From the NCBI GenBank assembly GCA_003648395.1, contig QMPB01000185.1, positions 1 to 7,787 on the forward strand: DNA of 7,787 nt, read 5' to 3'. Positions 1-6,980 of the stretch are shown in pieces. Each line of letters opens with the position of its first letter. Position 1 is the stretch's first letter. This DNA is from Bacteroidota bacterium (GTDB lineage: Bacteria; Bacteroidota; Bacteroidia; Bacteroidales; UBA1556). Below the pieces are notes generated by a model. That model was given only the letters and a program-made list of their open reading frames with translations, was not told the DNA's origin and made no database searches. A program made the translations under genes and the position numbers.

Positions 1-1322
1 AGCTAAATGACAAAAAACTAATTGCTGAATCATACAACCGCATTGGAGGCATACTGTTTAACCAAAACAATCTTAATGATGCGCTATATTATTTTGAAAA
101 AGCAAAAAAAATATTCAACGAATTAAAAAATAACAGAGGCGAAGCAATTGCCCTCAATAATATTGGAGAAGTATATCGCATAAAAGGTGATCTTTCGCAA
201 GCCACTAATTATTACACACAAAGCATCGAATTAAATACTAAAAGTAATTACCTCAAACTCAAGGCAATAAACTATGAAAATATGGGTCATGTTGCTAGTA
301 TGCAAGGAAATATTGACAAAGCCTTTGAATACTATAATAACAGTCTTGCATTACATATTCAAACAAACGATATAATTGGGTTAATAGATTTACATATACT
401 TATGGCAGATGAATACATTAAATCTAACGATATTAACAAAGCCTATTCCGCATACAAAAATGCCTTCAATTATGCCATTGAAAACAATCAATGGGTACAA
501 ATTCAAAAAACTTCATTAGGTTTAAGTAAAATTTATGAGCTTAAAAAAGATTACAAAAAATCACTGAAGTACATTAAAACCAATGCACAATATAACGATT
601 CAATATTAAAAAAACGCATGAATGATGAGCTTCTTGATTTACAATCGCATTTCTTAAGAAACATTAAAGAAAAAGAAATACAAATAAAAGACTCAGACAT
701 TGAAATACTCAAAAACGAAAATGAAATAAATAACCTCAAGCAAAACTTGCTAATATTAGGTATAATTATATTAATTATATTTATAGCACTTACTCTTATT
801 AGACTTCGATATAAAGTTAAAAAAGAAAAACTCATTAACCAAAAAGACAGGCAACTACATGAAGTAGAACAAAACCTACTAAAAGTTGAAATAGCTAGTA
901 AAGATAGTGATCTAACAAACTTCGCATTACACCTAGTGCAAAAAAACAAAGTACTAAAACAACTAAAAACCGACCTAAATAATCTTTCAGCAGGCAATGA
1001 TGACAAATTAAACAGAAAACTAAAAGAGCTGTCAATACATGTTCAACAAAGCCTTCAAATAAATAAAGATATTGAAGAATTTCAACAAAAAGTAGATGTT
1101 GCGTATGATGAATTCTTTAAAAAACTAAAAGCTAAATTCCCTTTACTTACCAATAATGAAAAAAGATTATGTGCACTACTACGATTAAATTTAAGCACAA
1201 AGGAGATTTCTTCATTAAATAACACCTCAATTAAAGCTGTTGAAATGGGAAGATATCGACTACGTAAAAAATTTAATTTAAATAACAAGCAATCTCTGTC
1301 AGAGTACTTTCATAATATATGA
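1..1322 (+). CDS. TPR-repeat, membrane-anchored HTH transcriptional regulator (5' end outside window)
   Basis: The reading frame is open from base 3 with no stop, so the ATG at 282 is an internal methionine and the gene starts upstream of the window; 439 residues are visible. In order: about five TPR-like helix pairs (visible residues ~8-200, with alternating aromatic/Ala/Gly positions such as 'ALYYFEKA' and 'AFEYYNNSL'), a charged coiled coil (~201-247), one transmembrane helix (~248-268, 'LLILGIIILIIFIAL'), a basic stop-transfer stretch (RLRYKVKKEK), a second coiled coil (~270-368), and a C-terminal LuxR-like HTH (~383-426, with 'NEKRLCALLRLNLSTKEIS' and 'RYRLRKK'). This architecture is frequent in Bacteroidota, where the TPR part is thought to lie in the periplasm and the HTH in the cytoplasm; the basic residues after the helix agree with that topology. 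Ligand and targets are unknown. The ECF sigma gene 188 bp downstream is a candidate target (inference). The family is clear, the function is not. Confidence 0.85.
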   Translation, partial: LNDKKLIAESYNRIGGILFNQNNLNDALYYFEKAKKIFNELKNNRGEAIALNNIGEVYRIKGDLSQATNYYTQSIELNTKSNYLKLKAINYENMGHVASMQGNIDKAFEYYNNSLALHIQTNDIIGLIDLHILMADEYIKSNDINKAYSAYKNAFNYAIENNQWVQIQKTSLGLSKIYELKKDYKKSLKYIKTNAQYNDSILKKRMNDELLDLQSHFLRNIKEKEIQIKDSDIEILKNENEINNLKQNLLILGIIILIIFIALTLIRLRYKVKKEKLINQKDRQLHEVEQNLLKVEIASKDSDLTNFALHLVQKNKVLKQLKTDLNNLSAGNDDKLNRKLKELSIHVQQSLQINKDIEEFQQKVDVAYDEFFKKLKAKFPLLTNNEKRLCALLRLNLSTKEISSLNNTSIKAVEMGRYRLRKKFNLNNKQSLSEYFHNI

Positions 1323-1331
1323 TTTCTATTA

Positions 1332-1346
1332 TGTAGAACTAATGTA
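1332..1346 (+). repeat. Direct repeat copy 1, TGTAGAACTAATGTA
   Basis: This 15-bp sequence recurs at 1429-1443 with one mismatch (A to G at position 11), 97 bp further on and in the same orientation. This copy starts 10 bp after the stop codon of the TPR/HTH regulator. Its last bases also form a small ATGTA-TTT-TACAT hairpin (1342-1354), too weak and without a T-run to be called a terminator. A possible role is a regulator-binding site; this is inferred from the repetition only. Confidence 0.4.
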
Positions 1347-1428
1347 TTTTACATAAGATTGATATACTGAATATTACATTTTATGTTGTAGTGTATATAT
1401 TATTCTATAACAGTCTAAATAAGCCATG

Positions 1429-1443
1429 TGTAGAACTAGTGTA
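1429..1443 (+). repeat. Direct repeat copy 2, TGTAGAACTAGTGTA, upstream of the sigma-factor promoter
   Basis: This is the second copy of the 15-bp repeat at 1332-1346 (14 of 15 identical). It ends 9 bp before the putative -33 element at 1453, so it would lie about 50-65 bp upstream of the transcription start. That is where activators usually bind. The link to an activator is inferred from position and repetition. Confidence 0.4.
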
Positions 1444-1452
1444 GTATTCAAA

Positions 1453-1485
1453 TTTACTACTTTTACTTTCCTAGTGTTATATTTG
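1453..1485 (+). promoter_or_regulatory. Bacteroidota-type promoter candidate for the ECF sigma gene
   Basis: TTTA (1453-1456) is followed by a 21-bp spacer and TATATTTG (1478-1485). The second block matches the Bacteroidota -7 consensus TAnnTTTG in full, and the first matches three of four bases of the -33 TTTG at an accepted spacing. Transcription would start near 1492. A Shine-Dalgarno-like AAGGA at 1499-1503 lies 7 nt before the ATG at 1511, the clearest ribosome-binding site in the window. Single TAnnTTTG matches arise often by chance in such AT-rich DNA; the combination with spacing and position is what supports this one. Confidence 0.5.
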
Positions 1486-1510
1486 CCATCGTTTTAATAA
1501 GGAACTACCT

Positions 1511-2101
1511 ATGGCAGATATCATTAAAGATGCAGAATTTGAGGAACTACTATCCAACTGTTTACAAAATGATAGAAATTCTCAATATAAACTATACGAA
1601 AAATATTCACGAAAGATATTTGGAGTTTGCATGCGATATGCAAAAAACCATACTGACGCAGAAGACATATTGCAAGAAGGATTTATTAAAGTATTTAAAT
1701 ATTTAAAAGATTATAGTGGCAGAGGCTCTTTTGAAGGTTGGTTAAGAAGGATTATGGTTACAACTGCTTTAAACTACTACAAAAAGAAAAACTTATTTAA
1801 TAAAGATATTGATCCAGAGTGCTCCTACATAACACTGCCAGCATCCAATGAGGCTTTATCAACAATGACGCATAATGAGTTACTAGTTATGATTCGGGAA
1901 TTACCCATTGGCTACCAAACAGTGTTCAACCTTAATACCATAGAAGGATATTCGCACAAAGAAATAGGTAAAATTATGAACATATCGGTAAATACTTCCA
2001 AATCACAATTATCAAGAGCCAAAAACTCACTACGTAAACAGATTGAGTCACTATTCCAGTTAGAAGAACATATGATTTCCAATGCGGCAATGGCGTGCTA
2101 A
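1511..2101 (+). CDS. ECF-family RNA polymerase sigma factor (sigma-70 family)
   Basis: This 196-residue protein directs core RNA polymerase to a specific promoter set. Sigma region 2 spans about residues 25-95: 'DAEDILQEGFIKVF' (49-62) is the core-polymerase-binding helix, and the stretch from F74 to K93 with 'GWLRRIMVTTALNYY' is the -10 recognition part. Region 4 spans about 125-180, with the HTH 'GYSHKEIGKIMNISVNTSKS' (146-165) and a basic recognition helix ending in 'LRKQI'. Regions 1 and 3 are absent and the length is normal for ECF factors. The ATG is supported by AAGGA 7 nt upstream. ECF genes are often followed by an anti-sigma gene; here none is recognisable, only a 30-codon ORF 3 bp later. 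What it senses and which genes it controls cannot be told. The TPR/HTH regulator upstream may control it (inference). Confidence 0.92.
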   Translation: MADIIKDAEFEELLSNCLQNDRNSQYKLYEKYSRKIFGVCMRYAKNHTDAEDILQEGFIKVFKYLKDYSGRGSFEGWLRRIMVTTALNYYKKKNLFNKDIDPECSYITLPASNEALSTMTHNELLVMIRELPIGYQTVFNLNTIEGYSHKEIGKIMNISVNTSKSQLSRAKNSLRKQIESLFQLEEHMISNAAMAC

Positions 2102-2104
2102 CTA

Positions 2105-2197
2105 ATGTTGGAGAAAATATTTTCAAATAAACCATTATGGACTGAAAGTACCATCGGTTTAACTACGAATGAAATTCCCAATAAAAACAATCAATAA
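2105..2197 (+). CDS. Possible small ORF (30 codons) directly after the sigma gene
   Basis: An ATG at 2105, three bases after the sigma-factor stop, opens a frame of 30 codons ending at TAA 2195-2197. The peptide starts MLEKIFSNKPLW and ends in a polar, Asn-rich tail; it has no transmembrane segment, signal peptide or motif I recognise. Tight spacing would suit translational coupling, but there is no clear Shine-Dalgarno beyond the sigma gene's own end. It could be a real small protein, the relic of a lost partner gene such as an anti-sigma factor, or chance. The rest of the gap to 2390 holds nothing I can support: AT-rich DNA with a poor -7-like TA-N3-TTTG at 2337-2345. Confidence 0.25.
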   Translation: MLEKIFSNKPLWTESTIGLTTNEIPNKNNQ

Positions 2198-2390
2198 GTA
2201 ATGCTCAACAATCAATTTTCATTTCTAAACTTACAATAGTCATACTTATGTAGATTAAAGTCTTTGCTAGAAACAAAAACTTAACAAAGTGTTATCAATT
2301 ATTTTATTTTACTACCCAAAAATATATATTAATCCTTATTTTTTGTATTATTGACATTTTTAAAGGCATAGCAGCAAAAATAACTATTAC

Positions 2391-3674
2391 ATGGTAGATA
2401 ATCAAATTAAAAAATCAGCTCAACTCAACAAGCGAACTTACATTCTTTCAATATCAATAATTGGCTTACTCTTTTTTATCTTTGGATTTGTAACTTGGCT
2501 AAACGGAATATTAATACCATATCTTAAAATTGCATGCGAACTAACTAACTTTCAAGCATTATTTGTTGCATTTGCATTTTACATATCATTCACTGTAATG
2601 GCATTACCCGCGGCATGGATATTAAAAAAAATAGGATTTAAAAAAGGTATGACAGTTGGGCTATTAGTAATGGCATTGGGAACCGCAATTTTTATCCCAG
2701 CTGCACAAACACGTATTTACGAACTGTTTTTAGTTGGTTTATTTGTAATGGGTAGCGGACTTGCCTTACTGCAAACAGCATCAAACCCATATATTACAAT
2801 TATTGGACCCATAGAATCGGCAGCCAAACGCATTAGCATAATGGGAATTTGCAATAAATTAGCTGGAGCCCTAGCACCATTAATATTGGCTTACTTTATT
2901 TTGCACGATGGTGATGCTTTTGTTGAAAATCTTAAAACACTAGATCAAACAGCAAAAACTTTGGCATTAAACGATCTTGCTTCCAGAGTAATAGTACCAT
3001 ACCTATTCATGACAGTAGTTCTTTTCTTACTGGGAATCATGATTCGCTTTGCCCCACTTCCCGAAATTGAAGAAGAGCAAGAGGAAAGCACTACAGAAAG
3101 CACCACAAAAAAAACAAATATATTTCAATTTCCAAATCTAATACTAGGCGTTATTGCATTATTTTTATATGTTGGTGCTGAGGTAATTGCTGGAGATACA
3201 ATTATACGATATGGAATAACTCTGGGGATACCTATCGATACGGCAAAAGTATTTACCTCACTAACACTAGTTTCAATGATTGTGGGATATATACTTGGTA
3301 TAATTCTAATTCCACGATACATATCACAGCAAAAAGCACTTACCATATCAGCAGTTTTAGGTGTAATATTCTCAATAACAGCAATTTACACACCACCAAT
3401 GATTTCTGTAACATTTGTTGCATTATTAGGTTTAGCAAATGCACTTGTTTGGCCAGCAATTTGGCCGCTTGCATTAAACGGACTAGGTAGCTTCTTAAAA
3501 ACAGGATCTGCCATGCTAGTAATGGCAATATCAGGTGGTGCATTACTACCATTAGTTTGGGGCAAACTTGCCGACGATTTCTCACCCCAAGCAGCATATT
3601 GGGTATTAATTATACCCTACATATTTATTTATTATTACGCAACAAAGGGACATAAACTTACTTCTTGGAAATAG
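2391..3674 (+). CDS. Sugar MFS transporter, FHS (FucP/GluP) family
   Basis: This 427-residue inner-membrane permease has about 12 hydrophobic segments split by an acidic Ser/Thr-rich central loop (residues ~224-243). Family signatures are 'FGFVTWLNGILIPYLK' (31-46), 'ALPAAWILKKIGFKKG' (71-86), 'LLQTASNPYITIIGP' (126-140), 'VGAEVIAGDTI' (261-271) and 'ANALVWPAIWPLALNGLGS' (349-367). FHS members import fucose, glucose, galactose or related sugars, usually by proton or sodium symport. The two acidic residues that E. coli FucP needs (Asp46, Glu135) appear here as Gly39 and Gln128 by motif alignment; this resembles the glucose/galactose-type branch found in Bacteroidota more than true FucP, so I give no symbol. 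No sugar enzyme gene lies next to it, so the substrate stays open. The start has no Shine-Dalgarno, as is usual in the phylum. The gene is convergent with the Hpt gene. Confidence 0.85.
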   Translation: MVDNQIKKSAQLNKRTYILSISIIGLLFFIFGFVTWLNGILIPYLKIACELTNFQALFVAFAFYISFTVMALPAAWILKKIGFKKGMTVGLLVMALGTAIFIPAAQTRIYELFLVGLFVMGSGLALLQTASNPYITIIGPIESAAKRISIMGICNKLAGALAPLILAYFILHDGDAFVENLKTLDQTAKTLALNDLASRVIVPYLFMTVVLFLLGIMIRFAPLPEIEEEQEESTTESTTKKTNIFQFPNLILGVIALFLYVGAEVIAGDTIIRYGITLGIPIDTAKVFTSLTLVSMIVGYILGIILIPRYISQQKALTISAVLGVIFSITAIYTPPMISVTFVALLGLANALVWPAIWPLALNGLGSFLKTGSAMLVMAISGGALLPLVWGKLADDFSPQAAYWVLIIPYIFIYYYATKGHKLTSWK

Positions 3675-3918
3675 ATAATTTTTAGGGCAGCAAATTGCGC
3701 TTTACGTTTAAAGTTGTTTCATACCAATTAGATATCAAGATAAGCCTTATAAACCAAAATATTTTTCTTCCTATCAATTTATAATATTTGCGCAGTCAGA
3801 CAGGGTTAGAGAGGGGCAGTAAGTCGTAAAAAAAATGATTATCAGCAATATAACTATTTAGGATGTAGTTTGTAAGTATTTAATTTTATGTGTGTTATAA
3901 AACCTAAACGAACTATTG
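3675..3918. other. Convergent intergenic region, no gene seen
   Basis: This gap lies between the 3' ends of the permease and the Hpt gene. Neither strand has a coding frame worth reporting. A weak hairpin, CTTTA-CGTT-TAAAG (3700-3713) followed by TTGTTT, might end permease transcription, but the stem is short and AT-rich. A G-rich patch (about 3790-3827, including GACAGGG and GAGAGGGGC) stands out from the AT-rich surroundings without matching anything I know. Confidence 0.35.
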
Positions 3919-4266
3919 TTAAATATACTGTTCTTTTAATTCTCTTAATTCCTCAACAAGAGCAGCACTACTTATTTTAAAAGATTCAAATAATTCATTA
4001 ACTCCATCCATATTTTTTTCAGAACCCATCATCTCAAGTTCTTTAGCTTGATGCTCTACATCAGGAGCAACAAAATTAGCTATAACTCCTTTTATACTGT
4101 GTGAATTGAATTTAAGATTATCGTAATCAACGTCATTAATACTCTTTGTAAGATCTTCAATTCTCTTAGGATATTCATTCAGGAATATATCAATAATTTC
4201 AACAACTATTTCATTATCAAAATATTGAAATGTTTCGGTAAATTGCACTTTATTTATTACTCCCAT
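3919..4266 (-). CDS. Stand-alone Hpt (histidine phosphotransfer) domain protein
   Basis: The 115-residue protein is predicted to be all-helical and soluble. The Hpt signature 'HSIKG' is at 56-60, making His56 the likely phosphorylated residue and Lys59/Gly60 the conserved followers; the N-terminal helix 'DNEIVVEIIDIFLNEYPKRI' (17-36) and the later helices fit the four-helix bundle of Hpt domains. Such proteins relay phosphate between receiver domains of hybrid histidine kinases and response regulators in the cytoplasm. No kinase or receiver gene is in the window, so its partners must be encoded elsewhere. It is preceded by feoAB on the same strand with a 138-bp gap and is probably transcribed on its own. 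There is no Shine-Dalgarno. A signalling link with iron transport would be speculation from position alone. Confidence 0.85.
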   Translation of the reverse strand: MGVINKVQFTETFQYFDNEIVVEIIDIFLNEYPKRIEDLTKSINDVDYDNLKFNSHSIKGVIANFVAPDVEHQAKELEMMGSEKNMDGVNELFESFKISSAALVEELRELKEQYI

Positions 4267-4333
4267 GGGTTATTGTATTTGTTTATAGCTTATTCTTCTA
4301 CACATTATAAATAACATTAATAATTGTGTATGA

Positions 4334-4341
4334 CAAAATTA
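4334..4341 (-). promoter_or_regulatory. Possible -7 element for the Hpt gene
   Basis: Read on the - strand this is TAATTTTG, a full match to TAnnTTTG, placing a transcription start roughly 60 nt before the Hpt ATG. No TTTG is found 19-21 bp further upstream, so only half of the promoter is supported. Chance occurrence is quite possible in DNA this AT-rich. Confidence 0.25.
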
Positions 4342-4376
4342 ACAAATCTTTATTCCTAAAAGTAGTTTTGAATAAG

Positions 4377-4401
4377 TTTTTTATGATTTAAATCAGAAAA
4401 A
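4377..4401 (-). terminator. AT-rich palindrome just after feoAB, possible terminator
   Basis: A perfect 12-bp palindrome, TGATTTAAATCA (4384-4395), is flanked by a T-run (4377-4382) and an A-run (4397-4401) that can pair with each other, giving a hairpin with one mismatched pair. It starts 3 bp after the FeoB stop codon and ends in six T on the - strand. It has almost no G-C pairs, so it would be a weak intrinsic terminator. Confidence 0.35.
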
Positions 4402-4404
4402 TGT

Positions 4405-6894
4405 CTAAAATCCTAATAGAGAGCCAATTTGAAAGGTTACAAAAGAAACAAAATAGGCTAAAACTGTAGTATAGACAGTTAAAAATAATGACCACCTCCA
4501 GTTACCTGATTCATTTTTGATAGCTGCAATTACTGCAATACATGGAAAATAAATGAGGATAAATAACATAAACGATAGTGCTACCAAAGGAGTAAAAACA
4601 TGTTCTCCCTTTTTATCGCCACTTATATAAACTTGATTTTGAATTCTATTAATTAATAGTTTATTGTTTTCATCGTCACTATTTGAGTGATATAAAACTC
4701 CCATTGTACTAATTACAATCTCTTTTGCCGCAGATCCTGCAATTAAACTGATTCCCATCTTCCAATCAAAACCAAGGGGTTTAATTACTGGTTCAATAAA
4801 TTTACCAAGCATTCCTATGTATGAGTTTTCTTGCAAATCGCTAAGTTTATCTGCTTTAAGCTGATTTACAGAATCAGTAAGTACATAACTATTGTTTGAA
4901 GAAACTTCAAACTGTGATTCAATTGCAGTTATTTTTTTATCATATTTATCAATAATATTATTATTAACCGGGAAATAGCCAAGAGCCCATACAATAATTG
5001 AAGCAATGAGAATAATTCCTCCCATCTTTTTTAAATATTGCTCTCCTTTAAACCATGTTTGTTTTAGCACTGAGGTAAATACAGGCATACGATACGGTGG
5101 CAACTCCATTACAAAAGGTATTACCTCAATCTTAAATAGAGTTTTTTTCATAACCCATGCAACAATACCTGCCAATAAAATACCTAGCATATAAATACCA
5201 AATAATAAAGTACCTCTATAATCTGTAAAAAATGCACTTAGAAGTAATATATAAACAGGATATCTGGCGCTACATGACATGAAAGGGATAATAAGCATGG
5301 TTACCAGCCTATCATTTTTATTTTCAATTGTTCGGGTAGCCATAATTGCTGGTACATTACAACCAAATCCCATTAGCATTGGTACAAATGATTTACCATG
5401 TAAGCCAACCTTATGCATTAATTTATCAACAATAAAAGCAACTCGTGCCATATAGCCGGTAGCCTCCATTAGTGTTAAAAAGAAAAATAGAATAAGTATA
5501 TTAGGCAGGAAAACGATAACTCCTCCTACTCCTCCTAAAATTCCATCAATGAGCATATCCTTAAACATACCATTAGGAAGTGCATTTGAAAGTATATTGC
5601 TGGTATATGCCACAAGCATCTCAATCCATTGCATTGGATAATCACCAATATAAAATGTACTTTGAAAGGTGGTCCAAATTGCGAACAGAAAAATTGGATA
5701 ACTAAATACTTTACTGGTAACAATATTGTCAATGGTTCTACTTCTGGAAATTTTATTATGTTCTGGTGCTAGTTTAAGAGTTTCTTTCAGAGCACCTTCA
5801 ATAAAGCCATATTTAGCATCTGTAATAACAGTCTCAATATTTTCATTCCTTAGTTTAGAAATAATCTCTGATTCGTTGGCAGCTTCCTTTTTTATTTCGC
5901 TGGCATTGGAACAAATATTAATCCTATTAAGTTCCTCCTTATCCTGCTCTAGTAGTTTTAAAGCTAGATATCGTGGTGAAACTTTGTTTGTAAGTTTCTT
6001 ATTATCTTCTATGTTTATTAATACTTGTAGCTTTCTAATTGCATTCTCAATCTTGTTGCCATAGTTAATATGTATATGTCTGGTTACAGGTTCATTATCT
6101 GCGCAAACTGATATAATTGTATCAAATAATTTATCAATACCCTTTCCTTTGAAACCCACTGTTGGAACCATTGGAATACCAATCATTTTTGAGAGACTCT
6201 TGTAATCAAATGTATCTTCTTTCTCTAAAAATTCATCCCACATATTTAATGCAATAACAACCTTGATATCCATATCGATAAGCTGTGTTGTGAGATATAG
6301 ATTTCTTTCTAGATTTGAAGTGTCAATTACATTAACAACTATGTCAGGAATCTGATTAACAATATGGTCACGCACGTAAAGTTCCTCAGGCGTATAGCTT
6401 GTAATGGAATAAGTACCAGGTAAATCAACAATATTAAATGTATAACCATTGTGTATAAATTGTGCTTGTTTTGCATCAACAGTTATTCCACCATAATTAC
6501 CAACTTTTTCTTTGGAGTGCGATGCAAAATTGAATATTGTAGTTTTACCGCAATTAGGATTTCCAACAAGCGCAACGTTAATTATCCTATGCGCATTATT
6601 TATTGGAGTTATATTTAATGATTGTTCTAGTTGAAGTATGCCCCTGTATTCTTTTTTAACCCCATTAAATTCACCAGTATTTACTTCAATTAAAGCGGCT
6701 TCGATTCTCCTAAGAGAAACTTCGTAACCCATTACATTATATTCAATTGGATCTTTTAAAGGAGCATTTTTAACTACTATAACTTGTTTTCCAACAACAA
6801 ATCCCATTTCAATAATCCGCTTTCGAAAGGCTCCACGCCCTCTTACTTTAATGATAATTGCCTTATCACCATTTTTGAGTTCCGAAAGATTCAT
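4405..6894 (-). CDS. feoB: Ferrous iron transporter, FeoA-FeoB fusion
   Basis: This 829-residue inner-membrane protein imports Fe(II) using a GTP-binding domain. Residues 1-75 are a FeoA SH3-like domain (GDKAII, RIIEMGFVVG). The G domain follows: G1 GNPNCGKT (111-118), G2 GGITVD with Thr138, G3 DLPG (157-160), G4 NMWD (217-220), and a G5 region at 244-253 (PTVGFKGKGI). A helical linker domain reaches about residue 385. The membrane part carries both Gate motifs, with 'GFGCNVPAIMATR' (Cys512) and 'PFMSCSARYPVY' (Cys541), then 'AGSAAKEIVISTMGVLY' (719-735) and 'FPCIAVIA' (783-790). A charged insertion lies between membrane helices at about 645-692. FeoA fused to FeoB is well known in Bacteroidota, and no separate feoA or feoC is present. 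The ATG at 6894 directly precedes the FeoA domain, so the start is well placed. The 5' region has a palindrome and a partial Fur-box match. Confidence 0.96.
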   Translation of the reverse strand: MNLSELKNGDKAIIIKVRGRGAFRKRIIEMGFVVGKQVIVVKNAPLKDPIEYNVMGYEVSLRRIEAALIEVNTGEFNGVKKEYRGILQLEQSLNITPINNAHRIINVALVGNPNCGKTTIFNFASHSKEKVGNYGGITVDAKQAQFIHNGYTFNIVDLPGTYSITSYTPEELYVRDHIVNQIPDIVVNVIDTSNLERNLYLTTQLIDMDIKVVIALNMWDEFLEKEDTFDYKSLSKMIGIPMVPTVGFKGKGIDKLFDTIISVCADNEPVTRHIHINYGNKIENAIRKLQVLINIEDNKKLTNKVSPRYLALKLLEQDKEELNRINICSNASEIKKEAANESEIISKLRNENIETVITDAKYGFIEGALKETLKLAPEHNKISRSRTIDNIVTSKVFSYPIFLFAIWTTFQSTFYIGDYPMQWIEMLVAYTSNILSNALPNGMFKDMLIDGILGGVGGVIVFLPNILILFFFLTLMEATGYMARVAFIVDKLMHKVGLHGKSFVPMLMGFGCNVPAIMATRTIENKNDRLVTMLIIPFMSCSARYPVYILLLSAFFTDYRGTLLFGIYMLGILLAGIVAWVMKKTLFKIEVIPFVMELPPYRMPVFTSVLKQTWFKGEQYLKKMGGIILIASIIVWALGYFPVNNNIIDKYDKKITAIESQFEVSSNNSYVLTDSVNQLKADKLSDLQENSYIGMLGKFIEPVIKPLGFDWKMGISLIAGSAAKEIVISTMGVLYHSNSDDENNKLLINRIQNQVYISGDKKGEHVFTPLVALSFMLFILIYFPCIAVIAAIKNESGNWRWSLFLTVYTTVLAYFVSFVTFQIGSLLGF

Positions 6895-6908
6895 GTTCAG
6901 TTTATTGA

Positions 6909-6927
6909 GTTTATGATAATTATTTCT
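6909..6927. promoter_or_regulatory. Possible Fur-box-like site upstream of feoAB
   Basis: By hand alignment this 19-bp stretch matches the classical Fur box (GATAATGATAATCATTATC) at 13 of 19 positions, including an intact TGATAAT half (6914-6920); the other half is degraded. It lies 15 bp upstream of the feoAB start codon. Fur or a relative commonly represses feo genes when iron is plentiful, so location supports the call, but an AT-rich region yields such matches by chance. Confidence 0.3.
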
Positions 6928-6962
6928 AATAGCAAAATAAGAAAAATATAAGCATTTTTCCG

Positions 6963-6980
6963 ATACCCAGTAATGGGTAT
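6963..6980. promoter_or_regulatory. Palindrome ATACCCA-GTAA-TGGGTAT, possible operator upstream of feoAB
   Basis: Two perfect 7-bp arms flank a 4-base centre, 68 bp before the feoAB start and 17 bp after the DUF5063 stop codon. No T-run follows on the - strand (the next bases are CGGAAAAATG), which argues against an intrinsic terminator for the DUF5063 gene. Near -7 matches lie just downstream (TATATTTT on the - strand at 6943-6950; TTATTTTG at 6933-6940), so the palindrome would overlap or sit just above the promoter, as an operator would. The binding protein is unknown. Confidence 0.4.

Noticed and set aside
282..284. ATG at 282 as the start of the TPR/HTH regulator
   Set aside because: The same frame is open back to the window edge and encodes further TPR repeats, so this methionine is internal.
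551..1006. 151-residue open frame on the - strand
   Set aside because: It lies wholly inside the TPR/HTH regulator, is Ser/Phe/Cys-rich as expected from the antisense of Lys/Glu-rich coiled coils, and shows no domain.
1342..1354. Hairpin ATGTA-TTT-TACAT after the regulator gene as a terminator
   Set aside because: The stem is only 5 A/T-rich pairs and no T-run follows, so the stability is too low.
3125..3597. Two - strand open frames inside the permease gene
   Set aside because: They overlap conserved permease segments and have the skewed composition of antisense frames.
5726..6064. 112-residue open frame on the + strand inside feoAB
   Set aside because: It is antisense to the conserved FeoB linker domain; its Leu/Ser-rich composition mirrors Glu/Lys codons and no motif is present.
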